This document shows positions 12,093-22,697 of a stretch of 64,000 nucleotides of DNA, in pieces. The position numbers were made by a program, and so were the translations under genes. The stretch covers positions 310,001 to 374,000 of the forward strand of contig VJWN01000011.1 in NCBI GenBank assembly GCA_007644065.1, read 5' to 3'. The DNA is from Margaritispora aquatica (lineage: Eukaryota; Ascomycota; Leotiomycetes; Helotiales; Discinellaceae). Position 1 is the stretch's first letter. Every line of letters begins with the position of its first letter. Under the pieces are notes generated by a model. The model did not search any database. It had not been told where the DNA came from and was given only the letters and a program-made list of their open reading frames with translations.

Positions 12093-12586
12093 AGAGCTAG
12101 CCAGTAGGTTTGTGTAATTACAAGTAGAATTTTAATTCTGTTCGTTTGTTACATTGAATCTTTTAAGAGTTTAGTGTTCTTAGGACTTCCTTCTGCCTAT
12201 TAATATTGGGTGTTGTGCAAGATGAGGTATAGTGATGCAACAACCACAAAGGCCTTGTTTCTCGGAAGACCATAATAAAGACGTGCATCAGCTAAAAACA
12301 AAGAGCATTCAAGTATTCTAAATGAATTGTTGAGTACATGTAAGGAACATCTTAACAAGGCTCTACCTGTCCTGCGTGTTTGCTATGGCACTGCACAAAA
12401 AACGACAAGTTGAAAAAAATTGGTGAATACAGACGAAGAACAAATTCACGTTCTGTTCCCAATTTAGGTCTAAAAGGCTCACTTTCAGCCGAGTATCTTT
12501 TATTCCATAAGACTTTCGCGTCGTTTTTCGCTCAGTGATCTATCAATCAATAAATCAACCAACTGATCAACCAAACAGAAAAGAAA
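12093..12586. other. upstream flank of the acyltransferase gene
   Basis: No coding content recognised. The gene-proximal part (12530-12586) is CAATCAACCAAC-rich, as expected of a fungal 5' leader. Confidence 0.4.
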
Positions 12587-14083
12587 ATGGATTCTCAAGA
12601 TTCCTTCAACTGGCAACAAACATCGCCAAACATCTACTCTCGACCCCTGGACGAAGCAGAGTTATACTACGCCACCAATGTCAAGACGTGGGAGGGCTCA
12701 GGCCGTACAGCCAGTGCCATCACAGCACATATCGGTATCTCCATCAAGACCCCTTCCACCACCGATCTAGCAACTTTGCTCTCCCAAGTTGAAACTTCGT
12801 TCCGCTATGCTTGGAAGCAGATCCGCTACCAGTGCCCTCTGCTCGCCTCAGCTGTTCGCCAAAATTCCGAGACTGGAAAGTTGGAGCGTTGTTATCAAGT
12901 TGCAGATCAGGGTGTGCTCGATGAGTGGATGGGTAGAACTTTCTCCTTCATCTCCTCAGGTCAAACTTCCCTTGAGTTCATGAACAAAGATCCACCCGTC
13001 CCCTTTGCTGCTCTATTTCTATTTCCAAACAAGAGGGAAAATGACAAGATGCGCATGAAGTTCGATCTTGTGTTCCGTTGCCAACACGACGTCTTGGACG
13101 GGCTAGCAACGTACGCAGTACTTGATAACGTCGTCCGATACGCAGCTCACACCTTCCACACTCACCCAGCTGACCTGTGTGTCCCCTTCGGAGACGAACA
13201 CAAGAAGCTCACACCACCACTCCGTGCAGCTCTTGGACTTCCTTCCCCAACCGAGCGCATCTTCACGGACTCTGAACTCAACGCCATGCAGACAGGACGA
13301 ACAAAAGACCGTGCCAGTGCTCTTGCAATCCCTTTCATCGCAGATGCACAGCTCCCAGGCTCAACCCATTCTATTGCGGTGTCGTTTTCATTTGATCAAA
13401 CGAAAGCTCTCCTCGCTGCGTGCAAGCGAGAGCACATGACAGCCACTCAAGCGATCCACGGCTCCATTGCACTTGCAGTTCGTGATTTGCAGCCCAAGCA
13501 AGCACTTGCATCCCAAGGAAAGTATGTCAGCTATGCTCTCGTCAACTTGAGGAAGTCTTGCGTCGCTCCCTACAATGAGCCTGAATATGCCATGATGACA
13601 TGCCATGCAAATTCCACATCCTCGCTTGTCGTGCACATGACCATCCCCTCGAAGAACGAGCGTGCAACTGTACAATCTCCAGATGAGTACAAGAAAGTAG
13701 TTGAGCAGGTACAGACATTTTATAAGACTAAAGCCATGCCAGCAACTTTGCTTGATGCACCACTCTGCTTCCAAGCTCGCACTGCTTCTTATCCCACAGG
13801 AACTCCTCTCGTTCCTCCTCCTGCGTCAAACCCAGGTGTTGCGCTCTCTAGCATGGGTATTGTCGATAATTATGTGCAGAGTCAATATGGACCTTTTGAG
13901 GTTCATGATCCGTGGTGCTTTACAACGGAGTTCTCTCCCGGTATTGGTGTCATGCTTACTACTTGGAAGGGCCAGATGCATCTGCGTGCTGCTTATAACT
14001 CTGTTTTCCAGAAGGGGGAGACGGTGCGCACTTTCTTGGAAAGCGTGAAGAAGATTGCAATGGAAGGCTTGGATATCGTTTGA
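12587..14083 (+). CDS. HxxxDG acyltransferase, Tri3 / condensation-domain-like
   Basis: Intronless, 498 residues. The central HDVLDG (about residues 168-173, after FRCQ) fits the HxxxDG catalytic motif shared by condensation-domain, BAHD and Tri3-type alcohol O-acetyltransferases, where histidine deprotonates the acceptor and an acyl-CoA or carrier-bound acyl group is transferred. The N-terminus RPLDEAELYY resembles the start of Tri3-like proteins, and a late segment (FSPGIGVMLTTWKGQMHL) matches their penultimate strand region. No signal peptide or membrane segment, so probably cytosolic. No other secondary-metabolism gene is next to it, so the acceptor cannot be guessed. The ATG at 12587 is preceded by a purine-rich AAAAGAAA context. 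Confidence 0.7.
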   Translation: MDSQDSFNWQQTSPNIYSRPLDEAELYYATNVKTWEGSGRTASAITAHIGISIKTPSTTDLATLLSQVETSFRYAWKQIRYQCPLLASAVRQNSETGKLERCYQVADQGVLDEWMGRTFSFISSGQTSLEFMNKDPPVPFAALFLFPNKRENDKMRMKFDLVFRCQHDVLDGLATYAVLDNVVRYAAHTFHTHPADLCVPFGDEHKKLTPPLRAALGLPSPTERIFTDSELNAMQTGRTKDRASALAIPFIADAQLPGSTHSIAVSFSFDQTKALLAACKREHMTATQAIHGSIALAVRDLQPKQALASQGKYVSYALVNLRKSCVAPYNEPEYAMMTCHANSTSSLVVHMTIPSKNERATVQSPDEYKKVVEQVQTFYKTKAMPATLLDAPLCFQARTASYPTGTPLVPPPASNPGVALSSMGIVDNYVQSQYGPFEVHDPWCFTTEFSPGIGVMLTTWKGQMHLRAAYNSVFQKGETVRTFLESVKKIAMEGLDIV

Positions 14084-17069
14084 TTATCGGCGTCTGATGC
14101 TGGGTTTCGCGGTGATGATGATGGTGATGATGGTGATGATGCTGGGAGGCGCCTTCTATGCAGTATTGACGTGCGAATTCGCGGGCTATACCTATTTGCT
14201 CTCTTCTATGGAAGGAGACCTTGGGGTACTTTTCGGAGTTCCTGGTCTTCCTTCTATATATGGTAGGGTATATGGTCAGAGCCATTGAGCTCCTGACACG
14301 ACGGGAAGCGAGCTTCTTTACAAAATCTCGCTCTTCCCTACCTTACCTACCTTACTTACACTATACATCAATCAAAAGTACCTCATGAAAATTCCCATCC
14401 TCTGAAGTGATTTATGCAATCCACATGAGTCTAATGATTATATAACAGAATGTCTTTCCTTCGCTTGTTCCATCTCGCAGTTCTGGATGATAGGGCAGGC
14501 CAGACTCACCTTGGTCAAAGCCAAACAAAGCGTGGCTGGTACGCAAATACCTCAGGATCCCAGTTGGAAAGAAGACTCGTCTACAGGTAGAAGAATTTCT
14601 CTCCAACAATTTTATAATGTGAAAGACATTTGACATGTTGTGACGCGTTGTTGCCATGCTCCATCCAGCTGTGTTTCTGTACCTCAACGATGATAAATTG
14701 TGCCAGCCTCGGAAGGCAAGAAAGAGGTGAGAATTTTCCTTTTGATCCTTGGTCAGGTTTGGCAGATGAATTGGCATGATTGAATCGTAGATCTCTACAT
14801 CTAGACCTCACACTTGAGTCAAGATGCAATTGGCAATCACCGAAACCAGTAAGTGCCAAGAATCGTACATACCTACCTCTCGTAGGTAAGGTAGTGAGTA
14901 ACTTTGAGTAATGTGGTAGTGTGGTAGTGTGGTAGTGTGGTAGTGTGGTAGTGTGGTAGTGAGCATATTCCTAATTGGGATTTTGGATCGAAGGTAAGTT
15001 TCAATGTCTTACCCTACAAACCAACCATCCCTTCATACTTCCATCCTTCCTGAAATCATTGGCCGGAGTTACGATCTCGACCATGTCGTTCGCTCTCCTA
15101 GTTGGTTCAAGCACGAGTCAGGATAGTCAGGATTTGTATCACATGACGAAACTATCTTTCGTCACCCTGTTATCCAAAAAGTAAAAAAAAAGTCAAAACA
15201 CATAGATATCAACCAAAAGCCATATATCAAATATCAAGGCAGCAAAATTCATGCTTGGTACCAAGGGACGGTATTTGGCATTATAAAACCCTGCCGTGAG
15301 GATTTTCTAGGACAAGTCCTAGGCAAGGTACCTAAGGTACCTTTAGGCCTTGGTTGGACGGGGTCATGTGATTAAGGATCTATGTGGTCTCTGACACCTA
15401 CATACCTAGGTAAGATACCTTAGCCAAGGGGGAGATTCTGAGTTTGCTTGGATTTTTTGAATTGAATTGAATTGAAGGTTGGACTTGATGGAGGATTCCT
15501 GTCAGAATCGGTCCGTCTCTCAGCCATCCATACCAGGTAAGGTAGGAAGTACATTGTACTAATGACTACAAACCGGCCTGAGCCCCAAGACAAGACATCA
15601 GACAAGAGAGACAAGACACGGCACACATACGAACATTCCCACCTGCTTATTCATGCCATTGATCTTGAGGCTGGAACCGTCTCACAAATTAGGCAAGTCC
15701 ACAGAACGGTGGATTGGAATCTTTTCTCCTTTTCCACGTGGCAGATTGGGGCAGATTGGGGCGGCACAGTGCATTGGCAGATTGACAGTTGGACGGTTGA
15801 ACAGTTGAACAGTTGAAGTGCTGCTGAACACAGACAGACAAGGAGAAACCGAGATCCACCCGATCGCTTGCAAGCCTCCAATTCAGAACGGGTGTTTGCT
15901 CCGGTACAAAAGCCAAGTGAGACTTGGAATTGCTCATCAAAATTCCAGATCCTTTTCATATGAATTCATGAAATCCCTAGGGTCCCCGGTACATGGGAAT
16001 AAACTTCAAACTGGAGTCGAGAAAAATCCCTACAATCAATCATCCTCCACTCATCTGGCATCTTCATCGGAGACTCCGTCCCACTGACAAGTTCCAATCG
16101 TCATCATTGGTCGTGAGTGTTTGTGTTTGTCGTTCCTTTTTGATTGTGCTTCCATTAGCCGAGGTGGCGTCCTACTTCTGGGCTGAGACTCAGAGCTGGT
16201 CCAAGCAAAAAAGTTGCAGAAGATTTCGGACGAAGTATGAAACCAACGGTTGTCATAAAAAGTATATTGAAGAGCCTCTCCTCGTATCTATGTATGTCGC
16301 GTCAGTATTCATGTTTCGGAAATTCTCTACTGACCAAAAAGCAGTTTGGATAAACACTTTCGTTTAAAATGTAACCCTCTTCATCAAGTGATGTTCCTCA
16401 TCATCTCCCCCTCGACTCCCTCGAGATCTGGGCTGAAAGATTGCCAGCAACAGCACGGATGATTGACAAGGACCCCTCCATCTTTCTCTTGTCCCTCCCC
16501 ACTTGGTGGTCCACCTTCCCCAAGGGAACTTCACGTCCTTCAACGTCCACCTCTCAGCTCGTGTTGCTCCTTGACCCCTCTGAAGTGGAATCTGCACCAT
16601 CGGCAGTATCCAAGGGTACCTTAACCATCATACGGACGTACTAGGTTTTCTAGGATCTTATCCTAGAATCCAAGGATCCAATTGACAGACCCGGTAAGCC
16701 AAATCTCTTCATCCGGCATGTGGTTCTCCAGTGAAATAAGGTCCTGTATCCTGGCTGGAGGAATGGAAGAATGGAAACGTGTGATGCCTGCCCTGCATAC
16801 ACCGTACCTTGCCTGAGTACAGTATTGCAGCCCCATCGTCAATCGTTTGCTCCGTCAACCAGATCTTCACACGCCATACCCATGACCGTAACCACCTAAT
16901 CAGACGTCTATCAGTTCTTCCGCTCGGTCCTACTGCATGTGTGAAGCTTATGTACTTTTGTACATTACCAGCGTCTATTCTCCTTTCCAAGTAACTTTCC
17001 AAGAACCGGCTCCCCGATTGATGTCGTTCTTGTCACACCAACGAACGGTTCAGATGAACAACTGTCAAA
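14084..17069. other. long gene-free stretch with simple repeats
   Basis: I see no credible gene in about 3 kb. It contains an octamer repeat at 14912-14961 and many copies of TACCTA/TAGGTA and AGGTACCT-like words (for example 14337-14356, 14870-14895, 15318-15350, 15400-15422, 15535-15545). A degenerate GCAGATTGG/GACAGTTGGACGGTTGAACAG run lies at about 15750-15818. Short frames here have no recognisable content. Confidence 0.45.
14912..14961. repeat. tandem octamer repeat (TGTGGTAG)n, about six copies
   Basis: Six near-perfect copies of TGTGGTAG run in direct order, then the sequence leaves the repeat at GTGAGCATATTCC. It lies in a non-coding stretch. Confidence 0.85.
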
Positions 17070-18332
17070 ATGCCTAGTGTCGCCTCTTCAACGCTGGCGC
17101 CTCTACCAGAGGTGCTGAGCAAAGGCTTGGTAGCGGTAGCAACATCGGGCATGGTCTCGTTCTTGTGCTCAGCATCACTTTTCCTGTATCTCACCTACCG
17201 TCTAATCTACTGGCGATTGACCAGCGACGCTCAGTACACACCCAACCAATTTCTCGTTTTGATCTACAACCTCTTGCTCGCCGACATCCAACAAGCACTT
17301 GCGTTCATGCTAAATGTGGTTGCATTGCGCAATAACGCAGTAGTGGTTGGCACCTCGTCTTGCTGGGCTCAAGGCTGGTTTGTGTCTACAGGAGATTTAG
17401 CTTCAAGTGTATTCATTCTCGCCATTGCGTTACATACCTTCTTCGGAGTGGTCAAGGAGTATAGACTTCCGTCTAAAGCATTCTATGCCTGCATTGCTGG
17501 ATGTTGGTTCTTTATCTACTTTCTGGGTGCTATTGGACCACTTGTTCACGGGGGAGACTTTTATGTTAGAGCAAGTGCATGGGTTCGTGACTTCCTTCCC
17601 CAGTTCAAGATATATATATGCTAAACTATCAAACAGTGCTGGATCAATGAAAAATACGGTCTTGAACGTCTCTGGCTGCATTACTTCTGGATCTTCGTCG
17701 CCATGTTCACCACCATAGTAATCTATTCGCTCATCTACATCTACTTGTACAAGCAAAAACGGTCACCACATTCCATCTCACCCAAAATCATAGCTGGCAC
17801 CTCAGCAACACCGCTCATGATTCTCTACCCACTCATCTACACCGTCTGTACCGCTCCTTTGGCCGCAGGCCGTATTGTCGCCCTCGCAGGACACAAAGTA
17901 AGCCTCGCCTACTTTTGCGTCGCAGGCACCATGATCGCAGCGAACGGCTTCCTCGACGTGCTACTGTACGCAGGGACGCGCTCCGAGATCGTGTTCAGCG
18001 AGCGCCCTCCCGGCGCGGAGACAGGACTAGAGACTTTCGCTTTCATGGGGAAGGGACATCGCCTCGGTACGACGACGGTCATCCAGGCCAATGCCAACGG
18101 CCTGGGCGAGCGGACCACCGCTGTGGGCAGGATCAAGAGGAATAGGAATAGCGCCCGCGCGAGCACGAGCGAGGAGAATCTCTACGGTTTGCATCAGATC
18201 GGCGTCAAGGGCGAAGTGACGGTCGAGGTGCATACTTCGCGGCATGGGAGGGTGGGGCAGGATCGCCTGGCGAGGGACGCGAGTACGTGGGATCAGAGGA
18301 GTGGGAAGAGTGCACATAGTTTTGATGCGTAA
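17070..18332 (+). CDS. seven-transmembrane receptor, Git3 / cAMP-receptor-like fungal GPCR
   Basis: Two exons, 17070-17582 and 17637-18332, join after TGG to 402 residues (54-nt intron GTTCGT..ACAG). Seven hydrophobic segments are visible: about 18-45, 58-88, 100-125, 135-160, one just after the splice (LHYFWIFVAMFTTIVIYSLI), PLMILYPLIYTVCTAP and the AYFCVAGTMIAANGFLDVLL segment. CWAQGWF before helix 3 and ASAWCWINEKYGLERLW in the following extracellular loop supply the usual cysteine pair of fungal Git3/CAR-like receptors. The basic, serine-rich tail of about 120 residues (GRIKRNRNSARASTSEEN) is a plausible phosphorylation and G-protein-coupling region. Ligand is not inferable from sequence. 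Confidence 0.75.
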
Positions 18333-18661
18333 TGAGAGAGTTGTACAGTGAGACAAGGTCATTTTAGACTTGGGAGTGGGCGGTAGCATTTATTTGCATT
18401 TGATTTGGCGTTTTGATACCCTATTTAGAAATGTATACCACTAATGAAGTAATGCCCATCATTATAGCAAAAACTCCGTAGGGTGGTAGGACTTGTTTAT
18501 GAACCTGTCAATGCTAGGCGGTAACTTAGATAAACCACAAACGAACGCTAGTTACCTCCCTACCTTGTCTTGAAATCGACCTTCTAGTATCTTATAAAAT
18601 ATAAGGTAGGCTAGCTAGTCAAGCTTCCACGATATGTCTACAGATTATCTTTATCAGAACC
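18333..18661. other. intergenic between convergent genes
   Basis: Short 3' flanks of the receptor gene and the BTB-like gene. Contains further CTACCTT/AAGGTAGG words; nothing else recognised. Confidence 0.4.
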
Positions 18662-20278
18662 TCAATTAACCTCCTCGTCGGCGGGCATTTGTGTATCCAT
18701 ATTCCCAGCCCCTCCTTCGAAATCATCAACATCCTCATCGTCAACCTCGTCGACCTCGTCGATCTCTTCATCGCCCAAGTCTAAATCCTCGTCCATGTCG
18801 AAGTCGTCGTCGTCGTTCGTCTCCTCATCAATATCGTCCTGATTCCCATTATCACCGTTATTCCCACCCCGACCCCCAGTTCCATCCCCATTCTCATCTT
18901 CATTCTCATCCCCATCCCCATCCCCATCCCCATCCCCATCCCCATCCCCATCCCCATCCCCATCCCCATCCCCATCCCCATCCCCATCCCCATCCCCATC
19001 CCCATCCCCATCCCCATCCCCATCCCCATCCGCATCGTCATCGTCATCATCATCCCCAGCAGCAGGAACCGGGTTCACCCAAGGCGCATCACACCTCTCC
19101 TCACCCCACGGATGATGATGGAGAATGCCACAGATCTGCGCAATCATGTCTTCCTCAGCAGTGAACCCCAACCTCTTCACCTCCGCGAGCACCAAGTACA
19201 TCAGCTGCGCATACTGGGCCGTGTACCTGCTCTGTGGGGGTTTCTCGAAGCAGTCCTTGAAAAGCGACTCCGTGTCTGACGGGAACATGTCCTGGTCCAT
19301 TGCCGTCGCGTGGACGGGATGCTTGATGATATCTCTGGCTATGAGCCATAGACACGCTCGACCAAATCGATTGTTGAAAACTAGTGAGTGGGAATTAGCC
19401 TGGTTTCTGACCGCGAACGACCAACGAGATTGGGAAGATCTCAGAAAAGTCTGTTTGCAGGTCATGTGTCAGGATTTCCGCCTAATGCTTCAACAGACGA
19501 GAGTAGGTAACGCTGCTTGGGTATTGGAAGACTACAAACTGAAGGGGAAAAAAACCACTTACGACCATGCTCGAAACTAAACTCGATCATTTTTGGAGTT
19601 ATTCCTAAGCGCGACATTCCGATGTAATGAAAATCTTCCTTGAGAAATTTATCATCGTCGTTCATTCGCTTCCAATAGATGTCCAGAAGCACGTTCTGAA
19701 CGGTCGACATCTGCAAATAGTCGGCAAGCATCCAGACTTGCCTGATATCCAAGCCGGCATCATCTGTTTCCTCACGCCATTCGAATATCTAGAGAAACCA
19801 TGTATTAACTCGGGCGAGCTTCATAAGCATGATATACACGCAATTGAAAACAATCGGGGAGGACAACAATGCGCTCACGTACTGTAAAGGGAGGAGTCAT
19901 AGTTTGGGGGTGGTCAGAGGCGTCTCCGAACTCGCGCCTGTCAAAGCTGTTGCAGTCTCTAGTGTTCATCAAGTACGCATCGATAGGTGCAAACAGCGCT
20001 CCGTCAAAGCCGTGCACGTTGCCGATTTCGACAACCTGTAGATCCACGTCTCCTGCTGCGTTGGAATTGCCTCGATTAATTTCATGACGTATCCCAGCAT
20101 CCACGTACGCCGAGAACTGTCGGAGGAAGGCTTGCTTGTAAGGGCCATATGTTACGACATGGCCCCCGTTCCCAATCCTCAGAGTGACAGCAGGTTCGTT
20201 GGCGAACGAAGGGTCTGTGTTCAGCAGATATGTGCGGCGAGGGATGTTGAGGAGGTTCCCAACTTGGAAAAACACCAT
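18662..20278 (-). CDS. BTB/POZ-like protein with acidic Asp-Gly repeat tail
   Basis: Three exons, 20278-19883, 19788-19563 and 19380-18662, join in frame to 446 residues; introns are 94 and 182 nt. The N-terminal half follows the BTB-like pattern of fungal orphan proteins: LRIGNGGHVVTYGPYKQAFL, then VVEIGNVHGFDGALFAPIDA, then TPPFTIFEWREET and DIRQVWMLADYLQMSTVQN, the last resembling the end of a BTB fold. The C-terminal about 150 residues are nearly all Asp, Gly, Glu and Asn, including about 20 consecutive Asp-Gly pairs encoded by a hexanucleotide repeat. BTB proteins often bridge cullin-3 ligases or dimerise; that role is inferred. The start is the first ATG in frame; an extra upstream exon cannot be excluded. 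Confidence 0.6.
18907..19031 (-). repeat. hexanucleotide microsatellite (CCCCAT)n inside coding sequence
   Basis: About 20.8 perfect copies of CATCCC on the plus strand, read as GATGGG (Asp-Gly) on the coding strand. Flanking variants (CATCTT, CATTCT, CATCGT) extend the periodicity into DEN and DDD codons. The unit is a multiple of three, so length change keeps the frame. Confidence 0.95.
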
Positions 20279-20556
20279 TATGATAGTTGCGCGTTGGATT
20301 TGTGGCAAGAAGGGAAAAACTGCTAGAGACGGGATAAATATCACAATAAGAACGCGAAGATCCTTTGTGGTTGAACTTGGCCATTGTGTAGCGTGCTAGT
20401 ATTTCTTTGATGGATTCGCCGTTTCGGTCTCGATGAAAGCAACCATCAGAAATGCAAACAATGAAGGAAGTGTGGACATATGGAAAGCATAGATATTCAC
20501 AACTTTCTGACTTACAAAAGTTTCAACATAATAAACGATATACAATTACAGAGAAT

Positions 20557-21291
20557 ATGCCTGGCTATGATCCATGTCGACTGGTACCGAATGATCCCTT
20601 CGAGGACGATGAAGAAGATCGAGACTATGAGGAACAAGGCCTTCCTGTATATATGCAAAATCCAAGAACATTCTTAGAGTCGAGCGCTAACTCGAGTAGC
20701 TGGAAATATTTCAGATGCCATACAACACTGAGAAGGAGAAGGTTGACCGCATGCGAGCGAAATTGAGCTTCTACAATGTGAGGACGATAACAGATCTTTC
20801 AACGGTGGCAGCTTTGCGAGACAGAAAAAAAAATCACAATGAAGCCATAGAACGTTATTTAGAGGCCATTGATGAAATCCAACCTGTTCAGTAAGCCCAC
20901 GAGCAGAGAAGAGAAGAGAAAACTTCCAGAAAGTCCAACGTGCTGACTCGGGACTCGCAGGACACCTGGTGTCTTCATAGGGGAATATAGATATTCCACC
21001 TGGCCCTTTTTCCCAGGTATCATGACCGACCTCGATCGGCCCCACAGACACGCCGTGAAGGCTCACTTCGTTCCCGGCACGGAAATACTCGAATATTTCG
21101 TCGTGAATACCACGCTTCATGGCAAGCCGATAGGCAAACTGGACTCGCATCCGTTGTTCGTGCACACAGAAGATATTATCTTCCTACCACAGTTTGCCGA
21201 CAAATTGTGGGGACACAAGCAGATGGAAATTGAGATGATTCTACGAAAGTTAGAGAATCGGGAATTGAAAATAGAGTCTCAGTGGGTTTGA
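20557..21291 (+). CDS. hypothetical protein, three exons
   Basis: Exons 20557-20646, 20715-20890 and 20961-21291 join to 198 residues. Intron 1 (68 nt) has GTATAT, branch word GCTAAC and ATTTCAG; intron 2 (70 nt) has GTAAGC, CTGAC and CGCAG. Both splices keep one continuous frame, which supports a real gene. The N-terminus is acidic (DPFEDDEEDRDYEEQG), followed by a helical segment rich in Arg/Glu (EKVDRMRAKLSFYNVR) and a compact region with GVFIGEYRYSTWPFFPG and AHFVPGTEILEYFVV. I do not recognise the family; there is no signal peptide or membrane segment. It is divergent from the BTB-like gene, 278 bp apart. Confidence 0.5.
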
Positions 21292-22252
21292 TACAAGGAA
21301 TATTTATTGGCGTGAAGAAGGTGGTGGTTTGAAGGTGTTAGGGCATCTGACCTGGTATTCCAGAGTAGCTAAATAATACTACAACTTGCTCCCTGTTCAG
21401 ATCTTGACTAGCGCTTTGCTTTGGTTTGAAGCATTTTGTAGGCCTAGTCCGAGTAGCTTAGGAAGATTGGATCTTCTGCTCATATGGTAGATGTGTGAAT
21501 GTACCGGCTGAGCTACGGCATTTGACATCCTACTGCAACACAAGCCAACCTATTGTATAAGAAACAGAATACCCCCATCGATTCATTCTCTTTGAAAGAA
21601 ACAGGCCCCTCTCTCCTCTCTGGCTTGCCAGTACTGCTACTTAGCATTCAGACAATGACTGTGGCCTTGTATGATTGAGCAAGAACGCAAGAACGCAACG
21701 AGGCTAGAGATGTCTTGATCAAAGCCAAAACTCAGTTGATGGATAGTTTCCTAAGGTTCCTAAGTATTGCAAGCACTTATAGATCTTTATTTCTGTACTT
21801 CTCCCAATGCATGTAGCATCTAAACACCTTATGAGACGTTATCCTTACCTATGTTCTATGATACTCTCAGCTATATTCCCGTCTTCAACGGTGACAAATT
21901 TTGCGGCTCTGCAACTGACAATTTATTGACCGTAGAACATTCGCAGAAATTCTGCAGATACTTGACACAATCAAAATACATTAAAGCAGCCAATTTTCCC
22001 GGTTCAGCTAGGACATGTGTTGAAAAGTCCAGTCATTGAAGCATCATGTAACTTTGGAATCGATTTCATCGAGAAAAAAACGGCAGAATTCTTTGACAAG
22101 GCTAGCAAAAAACTCAGCACGCAATGTTTTCAGGGGCGGTCGGCTGTTAAGCGAGCGTAGCAAAATTCTGACCACCGCTAGTGCGGTTTGGCAATTTCGT
22201 AGGTATATAAACTACGACTCCCCTCCTTCTTTCCTGCTTTTCTTTTTTCCTT
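21292..22252. other. gene-free stretch
   Basis: No coding feature recognised. Its right end (22204-22211) carries a clean TATATAAA followed by a pyrimidine-rich tract, which looks like a core promoter for the small candidate gene that follows. Confidence 0.4.
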
Positions 22253-22485
22253 ATGTCGATTAATACGTGAGTTTCCCGCCCCCTTCAAGTCCAACAACAT
22301 CTGCACACATACACAGCATATTCCTGCAATATCACTTCAAACACTCGCTTGTGCACTATACTGACGGTTTTCAAAAATTAGTTCAAAGAATCTTTTCTTT
22401 AGTTAATATCCTCCATTCTGAATTCTCTACTCGAGCTTCAGACTCCAACCTGGACGATGAGCCGATCCTCGATGCCCACGAGTGA
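22253..22485 (+). CDS. candidate very small two-exon gene
   Basis: TATATAAA at 22204-22211 and a CT-rich tract precede an ATG at 22253. Exon 1 (22253-22266) reads MSINT across a 50-nt intron (GTGAGT..ACACAG) into exon 2 (22317-22485), giving 60 residues ending DSNLDDEPILDAHE. Promoter, start and intron are well arranged, but the peptide has no recognisable motif and codon support is slight. A non-coding transcript or chance arrangement is equally possible. Confidence 0.25.
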
Positions 22486-22697
22486 AACCTTTTACTCCCG
22501 AACTGTCTGCAAAGATGGCGGTGATCATTTATTTGGTTACTGTATAGGGAGTGGTGATGATCTCAGCCTTTTCTGCACCGCTTTCGAGCGTGTAGTCTGG
22601 GTGGGTGTTGATGGACGTCTGACAGGCTATCTTTTTTTTTCATTATGGCTTTTGGCTTGACCAAAGCATGAAGAAGAATTTGCGTGGAATTTTCAGG

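Noticed and set aside
18691..19164. Long His-Pro frame antisense to the BTB-like gene, and a Met-Gly frame on its own strand
   Set aside because: Both are mirror or shifted readings of the CCCCAT microsatellite.
21480..21530. Minus-strand GCCGTAGCTCAGCCGGTA resembling a tRNA D arm
   Set aside because: No matching acceptor stem, anticodon arm or GTTCGA T loop follows.
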